Shown piece after piece: positions 43,649 to 52,218 of a stretch of 64,000 bases of DNA. The position numbers and the translations under genes are program-made. Position 1 is the first letter of the stretch. Every line of letters begins with the position of its first letter. Source of the stretch: Kocuria soli (GTDB lineage: Bacteria > Actinomycetota > Actinomycetes > Actinomycetales > Micrococcaceae); assembly GCF_003797835.1 (NCBI RefSeq), contig NZ_RKMF01000013.1, positions 1-64,000 of the forward strand. Reading direction: 5' to 3'. The notes below the pieces were generated by a model that was not told the DNA's origin, did no database searches, and saw nothing but the letters and a program-made list of their open reading frames with translations.

Positions 43649-43702
43649 GACCGGTGAGTTGTCCCGCCCATGCACGCTCGTGGGTGGAGGAACTCACCGG
43701 TC
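43649..43702. terminator. Inverted repeat between convergent hmp and transporter genes
   Basis: GACCGGTGAGTT (43649-43660) pairs with AACTCACCGGTC (43691-43702). The central part also has weaker complementarity. The right arm overlaps the stop codon of the minus-strand transporter gene. It is a probable bidirectional terminator. Confidence 0.55.
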
Positions 43703-44989
43703 GATCGTTTTACGGTGCGGGTCGTTCAGACCCGTGTGGTCGGCGGGCTCCATGAGCCGCGACGTGACGTAGCCGATCACGATGCCCCAGAAGGCCGCGT
43801 GAATGTTGAACAGGTCCAGTCCGGACACGGTGACGACGAACGTCACCAGGGCACCGAAGGTGAACTTGTGGGCGAACGCGGCAACGAACGCGTTCTGCAA
43901 TGCCTTGATCATGGCCAGCCCGCCCAGGGCCAGGATGAAGGCCTCCGGCGTCGCGAGCATGAATCGGGTGTAGGCCGGTGCGAACAAGGCGCACACCAGG
44001 GACAACACCCCGTAGGTCAGGGCGGCCGTGTACTGCCGCTCGCGCTCGCCGGAGGTCGTGTACTGCCGCTCGCGCTCGCCGGAGGTCGTGAGCAGAGCGT
44101 TGGTGGGGCCGGTGACGCACGCGCTGACCGCACCCACCGCGGCGTTGAGCACGGAAAAGGCACCCGAGGCCACGGCGAACATGTTGATGGGCGGTTGGTG
44201 CCCCGCTGAACGCAGCACCGCGATTCCCTGCCCGTTCTGCACCACCAGCACCGTGATGGCCAGGGGAATGAGCAGTTCTAGCTGGGCCGCCACCGTGAAT
44301 TCGGGGGCCGTGAACTGCGGCTGGGCCAGAACGGGGCCCGCGGCGTCGAACGTGAACTGCCCGCTGAGGACCACCACGGACACCCCCACCAGCAGCGTGG
44401 CCAGAACCGGTGGGACGGCCTTGCCGAGTCGGGGAACCGCTGAGAACAGGACGAACGTGGCCACCATGGGAAGCGCGATCAGGGGAGCCTCCGTGGAGGA
44501 ACTCACGATGTCCGTCCCGAACCGCAGGAACACCGCGGCGACCATGGCCATGATGATCGGCATGGGGATGAAGGCCATGGCCTTGCGCACCACCCCGGAG
44601 GCGCCCAACGCCAGGACCAGGACGCCCGTGGTGAAGAAGGCCCCCACCACCTCTGCGAAGCTCAAGTGCTGGAGGGAGGGACCCAGGAGCACGGTCCCGG
44701 GGATGGACCACGCGAAACCCAGGGGCTGGCGATAGATCAGCGACATGACCACCGTTGCCAAACCTGCCGAGAGGAAGATCCCGAACACCCAGGAGGCGAG
44801 CTCCCCGTCGCTGAGGCCACCGGCGGCACCCACCGCCAATGTCACGGCAATCGGACCGGACGCTGAGAAGACCAGGCCGATCAGCCCGTTGATGCCGTAG
44901 ACCGGCGCCCAGTCGCGCAAGACGGCCCGCGGCCCGGCAGGGCGTACCCCGGGCCGTTCCAGGATCGGTTCGCGCTGATCGGCTTGCAT
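43694..44989 (-). CDS. benE: BenE-family benzoate/H+ symporter with an internal 10-residue duplication
   Basis: The 431-residue, 12-helix protein belongs to the BenE benzoate transporter family, with GFAWSIPGTVLLGPS, FIPMPIIMAMVAAVFLRFG and the VSACVTGPTNALL motif. A TTSGERERQY segment is repeated exactly in tandem just after that motif, from a perfect 30-bp duplication. It lies in a predicted loop between helices and keeps the frame. The transporter may still work. ATG 44989 was chosen because earlier in-frame codons encode an Arg-rich non-conserved tail. Nearby aromatic-pathway genes fit the role. Confidence 0.8.
   Translation of the reverse strand: MQADQREPILERPGVRPAGPRAVLRDWAPVYGINGLIGLVFSASGPIAVTLAVGAAGGLSDGELASWVFGIFLSAGLATVVMSLIYRQPLGFAWSIPGTVLLGPSLQHLSFAEVVGAFFTTGVLVLALGASGVVRKAMAFIPMPIIMAMVAAVFLRFGTDIVSSSTEAPLIALPMVATFVLFSAVPRLGKAVPPVLATLLVGVSVVVLSGQFTFDAAGPVLAQPQFTAPEFTVAAQLELLIPLAITVLVVQNGQGIAVLRSAGHQPPINMFAVASGAFSVLNAAVGAVSACVTGPTNALLTTSGERERQYTTSGERERQYTAALTYGVLSLVCALFAPAYTRFMLATPEAFILALGGLAMIKALQNAFVAAFAHKFTFGALVTFVVTVSGLDLFNIHAAFWGIVIGYVTSRLMEPADHTGLNDPHRKTIDR
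44028..44087. repeat. Perfect 30-bp tandem duplication inside the benE-like gene
   Basis: The 30 bases at 44028-44057 are repeated exactly at 44058-44087. Identity at the DNA level implies a recent event or active slippage. The unit is a multiple of three and adds ten residues to the transporter. Confidence 0.95.
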
Positions 44990-45167
44990 TCTCACCCTTC
45001 CGGAGACCGCGGCCACCCGGTGGGTGGTGCGACGACGGCCACGGTGCCGCCGCTCGGTCAGTTCACCAGACCGGGCGGACTCGGGGAAGCGAGGCGGACC
45101 CCAGTCTTCGGCCCCGGGTCGCCACCAGGCGGGTCCGGAAACACCGGGATTGATACCTGAGAACAGA

Positions 45168-45206
45168 AGAAACCTGCGTGAATCAGTACGATCCACGCAG
45201 GTTTCT
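45168..45206 (-). terminator. Rho-independent terminator of the intradiol dioxygenase gene
   Basis: AGAAACCTGCGTG (45168-45180) pairs exactly with 45194-45206. Read on the minus strand it is followed by TTCTGTTCTC, a T-rich tail. It lies 41 bp after the dioxygenase stop. Next to it (45202-45227) a TTTCTCTGTCGCC unit occurs twice in a row. Confidence 0.75.
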
Positions 45207-45246
45207 CTGTCGCCTTTCTCTGTCGCCCTTATCCGCCGTTGGGAGG

Positions 45247-46335
45247 TCAGGCTCCGGGTGCCCCCATGGGCGCGCCCCCGCCACCGGCAGGCATCGAGCC
45301 GCCCGTGGGCTCCGTCCCGGTGTCCACACCGGCGGTCAGGGCCACCTTGTAGCCCTTGGACACGTTGCCGGTCACCGTGGCCAGCTGGCTCGCGCCGCCG
45401 TCGTCACCGAAGACGTTGTCGGAGTCCAAGGTGATCTGGGAGAGATTGGTTACCGACTGCTCGTAGCCCGTGGTCGCGTAGACCGTGTCGCACACGTCCT
45501 GCGGCAGGGCCACCTGGGAGGTGGAGATCGCGTTGGTCGAGTCCGTGATCGAGGCTTCGTCCGGGTAGACCTCGAAGTGGATGTGCGGCCAGCGTCCCGA
45601 GTAGGTCGCGGGGAAGATGCTGGTGAACGTGACCTTGCCCTGACCGTCGGTTATCTGCACGCCGCGCAGGTAGTTCTCCTCGGCGATGCTCTCCGAGTAC
45701 ATCGAGTACTCGCCGTCGCGGTTGCAGTGCCACACGTAGACCGCGGCGCCCTTCATGGGAGCGTTGCCGTTGGCCATGTCCGCGATGGTCAGCTCCAGGG
45801 TCATGGGGACACCCTCGGCCGTGCCCGTGGGGCCGTTGAAGCTCGAACGGATGTCACTGCGGACCACCCCGGACTCTTCCAGGACGTCGGCACCGTTGGA
45901 ACCGTCACCGGGGTAGGGGCCGGCCGTCTCGTCCGGGATCTCGGAATCGACGTCCACCGTGGCATCCGCGGAGGCAGACTCCGTGGCAGACCCCGTGGCG
46001 GATCCGGTCGCGGTGGCGCTCGCCGAGGAGCTGCTGCCGGACGACGACGTCGGAGCGCACGCGGCCAGCCCGAAGGCGGCGGCTCCCAGGCCCATCGCCG
46101 ACAGGACGCTGCGCCGGTTGACCAGGGTCTGGATGTCGAAGCCCAGGCCCTGGTCGACCACTTCCTCGTCCTGCCGAGGAAGCTCGCGGCCCTGGTAGGT
46201 GTGCTTGCCGTCGACCACCTGCATCTCGATGCCGAAGGGGTCGGTGTAGGTCTCCGGCTCCTGCTCCTCCGGGGTGGCCGGGTGCTCCGCGGCGGTCTGG
46301 ATCTCCTGGGACGGGTGGGACTTTCGGAACAGCAC
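45247..46335 (-). CDS. Exported intradiol ring-cleavage dioxygenase (lipoprotein/Tat-type signal)
   Basis: The 362-residue protein has a polar N-region of about 72 residues ending QGLGFDIQTLV, then a twin-arginine-like signal NRRSVLSAMGLGAAAFGLAA with a lipobox cysteine at residue 93, followed by a Ser/Ala/Thr linker. The catalytic domain shows the intradiol fold: AAVYVWHCNRDGEYSMYS and GRWPHIHFEVYPDEAS, containing iron-binding tyrosine and histidine candidates. A Gly/Pro/Met tail (GGSMPAGGGGAPMGAPGA) ends it. It may cleave catechol-type compounds outside the membrane. It lies near a benzoate-type transporter and a maleylacetate reductase pseudogene, though not in one operon. Confidence 0.8.
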   Translation of the reverse strand: MLFRKSHPSQEIQTAAEHPATPEEQEPETYTDPFGIEMQVVDGKHTYQGRELPRQDEEVVDQGLGFDIQTLVNRRSVLSAMGLGAAAFGLAACAPTSSSGSSSSASATATGSATGSATESASADATVDVDSEIPDETAGPYPGDGSNGADVLEESGVVRSDIRSSFNGPTGTAEGVPMTLELTIADMANGNAPMKGAAVYVWHCNRDGEYSMYSESIAEENYLRGVQITDGQGKVTFTSIFPATYSGRWPHIHFEVYPDEASITDSTNAISTSQVALPQDVCDTVYATTGYEQSVTNLSQITLDSDNVFGDDGGASQLATVTGNVSKGYKVALTAGVDTGTEPTGGSMPAGGGGAPMGAPGA

Positions 46336-46491
46336 GGGTGCGCCTCCTGCTCTGGGTCATGGTCTGAGCCGCGCGGAGTGACACCCGGCGGCCCGGTCTG
46401 AGACTCAAGGTAGGGGCGCACCCTGTGGTGGCGGGTGCGTCAACCTGTGATCAGGCTGTGCCTGTGGGGGCGCGTCAGCCGGGTGGGGGCC

Positions 46492-46839
46492 TCAGCCCTG
46501 CATCTGACGAACTTCCACCGCCTGGCGGCAGGCAGCCGAGGCCTGAGCACCCAGGTCCTGGGCCTCCTGTGCATCGGTGGCCTCCAGGATCCAGAAGCCG
46601 CCCAGCTGGACGGGGGCACCGCTTGCGGTCCCGTCGGTCACGGTGGTCTCTCCCGACGTGGCATCCACGAGCTTGGCGGCCGTGGCCGGCTGCTCGAGTG
46701 CGCCGATGAACACGATGCGCTGTTCGTCCTGCATCTTCTGGTTGAAGGCCATCACGGCTCCGTGGAGTTCCTCCATGCTCACGCCTTCGGGCAGGCCGGC
46801 GTCGTCGGTGTGGTTCACGGAGATGAAGAACTGGGGCAT
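46492..46839 (-). CDS. YciI-like (YCII-related) protein
   Basis: The 115-residue protein begins MPQFFISVNHTDDAGLPEGV and has the layout of YCII-related/DGPF-domain proteins: an N-terminal strand, a long helix (MEELHGAVMAFNQKMQDEQR) and a C-terminal GGFWILEATDAQEAQDLGAQ helix. These small dimeric proteins often accompany ECF sigma factors, but none is seen here. Function is unknown. It overlaps the upstream reductase gene by 25 bp and shares its strand. Confidence 0.75.
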   Translation of the reverse strand: MPQFFISVNHTDDAGLPEGVSMEELHGAVMAFNQKMQDEQRIVFIGALEQPATAAKLVDATSGETTVTDGTASGAPVQLGGFWILEATDAQEAQDLGAQASAACRQAVEVRQMQG

Positions 46840-47489
46840 GGTGTTTCCTTTGTGCTGGCCGGTCCTTCTTCCGAACCAGACGTGGTCGGGACGGAGGATG
46901 CGATCGAGGCGCTGTGCGGCGAATCCGGACGAGAGTTTAGGACCTGGTAGCACGTGCTGACCATGCCGGATGCGGTGGTCGCCGTGCCACGATGCACCAG
47001 GTGCAGATCCGCGGGAAGCGCCCCGAACAGCGGAATGCCCGAGCCGATCAGAACCGGGACGTAATTGACCACCACCTGCGTGACCAGCCCGGCGGCCAGG
47101 AAACTCTGAACCGTCCTGCCGCCGTCGACGTACACGTGCCGCGCCCCGCGATCATCCAGCAGTGCCACCGCGTCCTCGAAGTCACGCGCCACCAGGACAC
47201 CGTGCGGCTGAGCGTCACCGAGGGTCGAGCTCAGCACGATCACCTGAAGGGGGTCGTAGGGCCAGAACCCCATCTCCAGCACCTTCTGGAAGGTGAGCCG
47301 ACCCATGACCATGTGATCCGCGGATGCCAGGAGGGAGTCGAAGTCCGGGACATCCGGATGCGCCCGGGCGGCGGCGTGTTCGACGGCGGGGTGGTCCTCC
47401 AACCAGGCGATGTCATGGTCCGTGCGGGCGATGAATCCGTCGACGCTCAGACCGGCGAAGACGGTGGCGTCCCAGGTGTGTGCAGGCAT
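46815..47489 (-). CDS. RibD C-terminal/DHFR-like reductase
   Basis: The 224-residue protein matches the dihydrofolate-reductase-like RibD_C family: ATVFAGLSVDGFIAR, DHMVMGRLTFQKVLEMG, and YVDGGRTVQSFLAAGLV, the nucleotide-binding core. Members reduce pteridines or other small molecules; the substrate is not predictable. The last 30 residues are Ser/Thr-rich and result from reading into the overlapping downstream gene, so the functional domain ends earlier. Start 47489 fits the family. Confidence 0.8.
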   Translation of the reverse strand: MPAHTWDATVFAGLSVDGFIARTDHDIAWLEDHPAVEHAAARAHPDVPDFDSLLASADHMVMGRLTFQKVLEMGFWPYDPLQVIVLSSTLGDAQPHGVLVARDFEDAVALLDDRGARHVYVDGGRTVQSFLAAGLVTQVVVNYVPVLIGSGIPLFGALPADLHLVHRGTATTASGMVSTCYQVLNSRPDSPHSASIASSVPTTSGSEEGPASTKETPCPSSSSP

Positions 47490-47544
47490 GCAGCCATGGT
47501 GGCCCGGGCCACCGACAACGCAAGCCGGGTCACGTTGCCGTGGT

Positions 47545-48150
47545 TCACCCCGAGACCATCAACTTGACCGCGATCAGCAGCATCACCAGCCCCACGCCGA
47601 TGTCGATCGCCTTCCACGTGCCCGGGCGATCCAACGGCTTGGCCAGGGCTCGCGCGCCGACGCCCAAGACCGTGAACCACAGCACCGAGCCGGTGGCGGC
47701 ACCCAGGGCGAACACCCACCGCAGAGCTCCCTGCTGATTCGCCAGGTTGCCCAACATGACCACGGTGTCGAGGTACACGTGCGGGTTGAGGAAGGTCAGG
47801 GCCAGGGTGGTCGCCAGAACAGTCCCCGCGGACTTGGCGGCGGTTGCGCCTCCGGCCTGGGAGAGGGACGCGTTGCCGAAGGCCGACCGGAAGGACTGGA
47901 GCGCGAACCAGATCAGATAGGCGGCCCCGCCCCATCGCAGGACCACCAACGCCCACGGGAACCGTTCCACGATGGTTCCGATCCCCAGGGTCCCGACGCC
48001 GATCAACAGGGCGTCGGCCGCGATACACACGGCGACGACGATGCCCACGTGCTCCCGCCTGATGCCTTGACGCAGCACCCAGGCGTTCTGCGCGCCGATG
48101 GCGACGATCAGCGCAAGTCCGGCGAACATTCCGGTCAGAAAGATTCCCAT
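47545..48150 (-). CDS. LysE/ArgO-family amino acid exporter
   Basis: The 201-residue, six-helix protein is a LysE family exporter: the N-terminal GLALIVAIGAQNAWVLRQGI and the loop TFLNPHVYLDTVVMLG are typical of LysE/ArgO, which export lysine and arginine. It is divergent from a LysR-type regulator, the usual lysE-lysG/argO-argP arrangement. ATG at 48150 starts at the first membrane helix. Confidence 0.85.
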   Translation of the reverse strand: MGIFLTGMFAGLALIVAIGAQNAWVLRQGIRREHVGIVVAVCIAADALLIGVGTLGIGTIVERFPWALVVLRWGGAAYLIWFALQSFRSAFGNASLSQAGGATAAKSAGTVLATTLALTFLNPHVYLDTVVMLGNLANQQGALRWVFALGAATGSVLWFTVLGVGARALAKPLDRPGTWKAIDIGVGLVMLLIAVKLMVSG

Positions 48151-48186
48151 GGGGAAGAACGTTAGGCCGACGGCAACCGGTGGTAC

Positions 48187-48204
48187 AGCGAAAGATTCTT
48201 CGCT
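48187..48204. promoter_or_regulatory. Probable LysR-type operator in the exporter/regulator gap
   Basis: AGCGAA (48187-48192) and TTCGCT (48199-48204) form a perfect 6-bp inverted repeat with a 6-base spacer, containing the T-N11-A-like symmetry LysR regulators favour. It sits just upstream of the exporter start. Confidence 0.5.
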
Positions 48205-48289
48205 AGAAAAAGAATTGCTTAAGATCATGCTGCGGGCCGTGCGGAACTCGTGCGGAACTCCACGGAGCGGCCGCACAAGGAGGCACACG

Positions 48290-49243
48290 ATGGACATCGA
48301 ACAGCTGCGCACGTTGGTCACGGTGGTGGACGAAGGAACCTTCGACCGGGCCGCGGCGCGCCTGCACGTGTCCGCCCCGGCGGTGAGCCAGCGCATCAAG
48401 GCGCTCGAGACCCAGACGGGGCACGTGCTGGTTCAGCGCGTTGTCCCGGTCCGGCTCACGGAGCCCGGGACCGAGGTGTTGCGGCTGGCGCGCCAGGTCC
48501 TCGCCCTCCACAACGACGCCATGGAACACCTGGGTCTGGGCGGTGACCCGAACGGCCCGGGAGCGGCAACGGGGCGGCGGCAATTGCCCGTGGCCGTCAA
48601 TGCCGATTCCCTGGCCACGTGGTTCCGGCCGGTGCTCGCGGAGGTGGGATCCGCCGTCGTCGCTCCCGGACAGGTACCCGTCACGGTGCGGTTGAGCGTG
48701 GAGGATCAGGACCACTCACTCGCGTTGCTGCAGGCCGGGACCGTGGCGGCTGCCGTGACCACGTCCGAGCGGACGGTCACGGGGTGCCGGAGCATCGCGC
48801 TCGGGGAGATGGTCTACGAACCCTGCCTGTCCGCCACCCTCCTGGACCGGCTGACGGACCAGGCCGACGGGAGGGGAGGGGACAAGGGCAGCACGGACTC
48901 GGCGTTGGACCTGAGCGTGGTGCCCGTGGTCGTGTTCAACGACAAGGACGACCTCCAACACCATCAGCTCCGGAGGGTCCAGGCGGACGGTGCCGCCCCC
49001 GAACACCGGGTTCCGTCATCGGAGGCTTTCATCCGTGCCGTGGCCGACGGGCTGGGCTGGGGGATGGTGCCGCGCCTGCAAATGGCCCGGTCACCGTTCG
49101 CGGCCGTGACCGAGGACTTTGCGCGGGTTCCCGGTTTGGAGGACGACACCGTGACCCTCTTCCTGCAACGCTGGAAGACGCCGCTGCCCGCCCTGGACCG
49201 GCTCGAGGCCAGCGTCCGCAAGTACGCCGACATGTACCTGTGA
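48290..49243 (+). CDS. LysR-family regulator, LysG/ArgP type
   Basis: The 317-residue regulator has an N-terminal winged helix (MDIEQLRTLVTVVDEGTFDR, then AAARLHVSAPAVSQRIKALE) and a C-terminal effector domain (VNADSLATWFRPVLAEV..., GLGWGMVPRLQMA). The ArgP/LysG group binds lysine or arginine and switches on the exporter. Its divergent LysE-type neighbour and the shared palindrome support that role. Start 48290 follows AAGGAGG. Confidence 0.85.
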   Translation: MDIEQLRTLVTVVDEGTFDRAAARLHVSAPAVSQRIKALETQTGHVLVQRVVPVRLTEPGTEVLRLARQVLALHNDAMEHLGLGGDPNGPGAATGRRQLPVAVNADSLATWFRPVLAEVGSAVVAPGQVPVTVRLSVEDQDHSLALLQAGTVAAAVTTSERTVTGCRSIALGEMVYEPCLSATLLDRLTDQADGRGGDKGSTDSALDLSVVPVVVFNDKDDLQHHQLRRVQADGAAPEHRVPSSEAFIRAVADGLGWGMVPRLQMARSPFAAVTEDFARVPGLEDDTVTLFLQRWKTPLPALDRLEASVRKYADMYL

Positions 49244-49283
49244 CCGGGTGCTCGGCGGGGGTGCCGGGTGGGATGATCGGGTC

Positions 49284-50144
49284 ATGACACAGAACGCCCA
49301 GACCACGGAATCCACGGACCTCCCCGAGGGCCCCACCGTCTCCGTCGAATGGTTGGCCGCGAACCTGGACCGGGTGGTGGTCGTGGACGCCTCGGCCATG
49401 GACCACCGAGGTGCGGACACGGGGATCCCCGGCGCCCGGCGTTTCGATCTGGACGGGGAGATGTCCGCCGATTCCGCTCTCCCGCACACCATGCTCCCGG
49501 CCGGTGACTTCGCGCAGCGCCTGGGTCGGCTGGGTATCGGGCAGGACAGCGTGGTGGTCGCCTATGATCGGGCCGGCATGTTCTCCTCCGCACGGGCCTG
49601 GTGGATGCTGCGCGCCACGGGGGTCAGTACGCCCTACGTCCTGGACGGCGGCCTGCCCGCGTGGGTGGCCGCCGGGCATCCGGAGGCGCCGTTGGACCTG
49701 GACCCGGAGCCCGTTGCCGCCCCCGACGTGCGCATCACCGACGGTGCGTTCATCGACGACGCCGACGTCGCGGCCCGGTTGCAGGACACCGAGCAAGCCG
49801 TGGTGGATGTCCGTAGCGCGGAGCGCTTCGCCGGGACCGCCCCCGAACCCCGTCCGGGCCTTCGGGGTGGGCACATGCCCGGTGCCGTGAACGTGCCCTT
49901 CTCCGAACTGGCCCCCGGTGGGTTCCTGCTCGATCCGCAGCGACTGCGCGACAGGCTCGCCGGCGCGGTCGGTGACCGGCAGCGTCTGACCTTCAGCTGC
50001 GGCTCCGGGATCACGGCCTGCGTGGGTGCGCTGGCCGCCGTCGCGGCAGGACGCAAGCAGGTCTCGGTCTACGACGGTTCCTGGGCCGACTGGGGTCGGG
50101 CCGACCACGACCCCGACGAGCGCCCCGTGGTCACGGGTGCCTGA
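49284..50144 (+). CDS. Thiosulfate/3-mercaptopyruvate sulfurtransferase (two rhodanese domains)
   Basis: The 286-residue protein has two rhodanese modules. The first (residues about 20-135) is inactive-type with YDRAGMFSSARAWWMLRATG. The second carries the catalytic cysteine in FSCGSGITACVGALA; a CGSGITA loop is usual for 3-mercaptopyruvate sulfurtransferases. HMPGAVNVPFSEL is the second conserved block. It transfers sulfur to thiol acceptors in the cytoplasm. Its stop overlaps the next start by 8 bp. Confidence 0.85.
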   Translation: MTQNAQTTESTDLPEGPTVSVEWLAANLDRVVVVDASAMDHRGADTGIPGARRFDLDGEMSADSALPHTMLPAGDFAQRLGRLGIGQDSVVVAYDRAGMFSSARAWWMLRATGVSTPYVLDGGLPAWVAAGHPEAPLDLDPEPVAAPDVRITDGAFIDDADVAARLQDTEQAVVDVRSAERFAGTAPEPRPGLRGGHMPGAVNVPFSELAPGGFLLDPQRLRDRLAGAVGDRQRLTFSCGSGITACVGALAAVAAGRKQVSVYDGSWADWGRADHDPDERPVVTGA

Positions 50145-51171
50145 GGCCTCCGACGTCGCACAGCCACAACCGTCTCCCGAATCCGCTCGCCCGACTCGCC
50201 GTAATCTCCTGCGCGCCGCGGGTGTGACGGTGCTGGGAGCGGGTGCCGCCGCTGCTCTCACCACGCCGGTCGGCACCGGCTCCGTCGATTCCGGGCAGGT
50301 CTCGGGTCATCGCAGAGCGGGGCGGCCCGTGGACAGGGGCCGTTTGACCTGGGGTGATGATGAAGAACGTCAGACGGGGTGGCTCTTCGTCCCCGATCCC
50401 ACCGAATGGTCTCGGGGAGAGATCGATCCCGCCTACCCCGTCGCCGTCGTGGTGCACGGAGGGTCCTGGCACGATGCCTCCTCGCCGAGCTACATGGCCG
50501 ACATCGCCCAGGACCTTGCCCGGTACGGACTAGCCGTCTGGGCCCCGACCTATCGGGGTCTGGACGGGCCCGGAGGCTGGCCCGAGACCTTTCAGGACGT
50601 GTCGGACGCCATCGACTTCGTTCCGCAGCTTGCCGAACAGGGCCGGTTCAGACCGCAGCGGGATAACGTTCACCTCCTGGGGCACAGTGCGGGCGGGCAC
50701 CTGGCGACCTGGGCCGCCGGGAGGTCCGAGCTCCCCGCGGGTGCACCGGGTGCCGATCCCGTGATCGAGGCCCGCAGCGTCACCTCCATGGCCGGCCTCT
50801 ACGACCTCAGCCTGGCCGAGAACTTTGAAGGCGGCGATCTGATCAGGGACCTCCTGGGCGGGGTCACGCCGGAGGAGGACCCTGAACGCTACGACATTGC
50901 CTCCCCGATCGACCGGCTGCCCCTGGGGATCCCGGTCAACGTCCTGCACGGCACGGAGGACCAGGTCATCCCACTCGAAGCGGTCGAGGGCTACTTCCAG
51001 GCCTTGCGCGATTCCGGGAACCCCGGGGCGCGGGAGATCCTGCCCGGTGTGGGACACGACGACTGGTCCGATCTGCACGGGGACCCCTGGGCCCGGGCGC
51101 GCAAGGCCTTCCTGGACTCCGTGTTCCCCACGGGGACCGAATCCGGCGTCGGGGCCATGGGGGTTGGTTGA
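50137..51171 (+). CDS. Tat-exported alpha/beta hydrolase (copy 1)
   Basis: The 344-residue protein begins with a twin-arginine signal (PTRRNLLRAAGVTVLGAGAA). The mature part is an alpha/beta hydrolase of the BD-FAE/carboxylesterase type: an oxyanion VVHGGSWHDASS, nucleophile LLGHSAGGHLATWAA, acid HGTEDQVIPLEA and histidine GVGHDDWSDLHG. It should act outside the cytoplasm; the substrate is unknown. A GTG start overlaps the sulfurtransferase gene. The next gene is a paralogue, so the pair arose by tandem duplication. Confidence 0.8.
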   Translation: MPEASDVAQPQPSPESARPTRRNLLRAAGVTVLGAGAAAALTTPVGTGSVDSGQVSGHRRAGRPVDRGRLTWGDDEERQTGWLFVPDPTEWSRGEIDPAYPVAVVVHGGSWHDASSPSYMADIAQDLARYGLAVWAPTYRGLDGPGGWPETFQDVSDAIDFVPQLAEQGRFRPQRDNVHLLGHSAGGHLATWAAGRSELPAGAPGADPVIEARSVTSMAGLYDLSLAENFEGGDLIRDLLGGVTPEEDPERYDIASPIDRLPLGIPVNVLHGTEDQVIPLEAVEGYFQALRDSGNPGAREILPGVGHDDWSDLHGDPWARARKAFLDSVFPTGTESGVGAMGVG

Positions 51172-51172
51172 C

Positions 51173-52207
51173 GTGCGGCGACGACCTTCAGATCAGGAAC
51201 ATGCCGGCCGATCACTGCCCGGGTTCACCCGCAGGGCCTTGTTCCGTGCCGCCTGGCTGGCCGGGTTGGCGGGAGGTGCGCTCGCGGGGTCGAGCGTGGT
51301 GCTCCCTCGGCAGGCGCACTCGATGGTCGTGGCGGGGCGGCAACGGTCGGGGACTCCCGTGGAGATCGAGAAGATCCGATGGGGCGAGGACCCTGAACGT
51401 CAGTCGGGACAGTTGTACCTCCCGGATCCCATTGTCTGGTCCGGGGGAGACCGGCGCCCCACGTATCCCGTCATGGTGTTCTTCCACGGTGGCGGCTGGA
51501 CGGACACCTCCGGTCCCGAGTACTGCCAGGCCGCAGCCAGGGATTTGGCCTGCTACGGGGTCGCGGTGTGGATGCCCACGTACCGGGGCACCCCTTCTCC
51601 CGGTGGTTGGCCCATGACCTTCGACGACGCCGCCGACGGTCTGGACTTCGTGAGGGAACTGGGAGCCCACGCCGACTTCACCCCGAATCTGGAGCGGGTG
51701 CACGTCACCGGGCACAGCGCGGGCGGCCAGTTGGCCGCGTGGGTCAGTGCCCGCAACGCTTTCCCCGCGGGAACACCCGGCGCGGGGTCGGGGCCGAGTG
51801 GGGACCGCGTGCGTGTGCGCAGCGTGACCGCACTCTCCGCTGTCCTGGACCTCGACAAGGCCGTCACGGAGGACGACGACCACTGGGCGTTGGACGTCAT
51901 GGGCGGCCGCCCGGACGAACACCCCGACCGCTACCGCCGCGTCTCACCCCTCCGGGGGCTGCCGTCGTCGGTCCCCGTCAACGTCCTCCACGGACGTGCC
52001 GACTCCACTGTTCCGGTCAACACCCTGCGTGACTACCTCAAGCGGCACGCGCAGACCGGCAACACGGGGCGGGTGATCCTGCTGGACGGAGCCGAACACA
52101 ACGACTTCGTGGCGCTCCGCAACCGCGCGTGGGCCGTGGCCCGGGAGGTGTGTCTGTCCAGCGTGGGAACTCAGGAGGACCGGGCGCGGACCGGGGCGAC
52201 CCCCTAG
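51173..52207 (+). CDS. Tat-exported alpha/beta hydrolase (copy 2)
   Basis: This 344-residue paralogue of the preceding protein shares IRWGEDPERQSGQLYLPDPI with the WGDDEERQTGWLFVPDP of copy 1 and has the same layout: Tat signal GFTRRALFRAAWLAGLAGGA, oxyanion FFHGGGWTDTSG, nucleophile VTGHSAGGQLAAWVS, acid HGRADSTVPV and histidine GAEHNDFV. It starts at GTG directly after the upstream stop. The copies have clearly diverged, suggesting different substrates. Confidence 0.8.
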   Translation: MRRRPSDQEHAGRSLPGFTRRALFRAAWLAGLAGGALAGSSVVLPRQAHSMVVAGRQRSGTPVEIEKIRWGEDPERQSGQLYLPDPIVWSGGDRRPTYPVMVFFHGGGWTDTSGPEYCQAAARDLACYGVAVWMPTYRGTPSPGGWPMTFDDAADGLDFVRELGAHADFTPNLERVHVTGHSAGGQLAAWVSARNAFPAGTPGAGSGPSGDRVRVRSVTALSAVLDLDKAVTEDDDHWALDVMGGRPDEHPDRYRRVSPLRGLPSSVPVNVLHGRADSTVPVNTLRDYLKRHAQTGNTGRVILLDGAEHNDFVALRNRAWAVAREVCLSSVGTQEDRARTGATP

Positions 52208-52218
52208 ACTGCCTTCCC

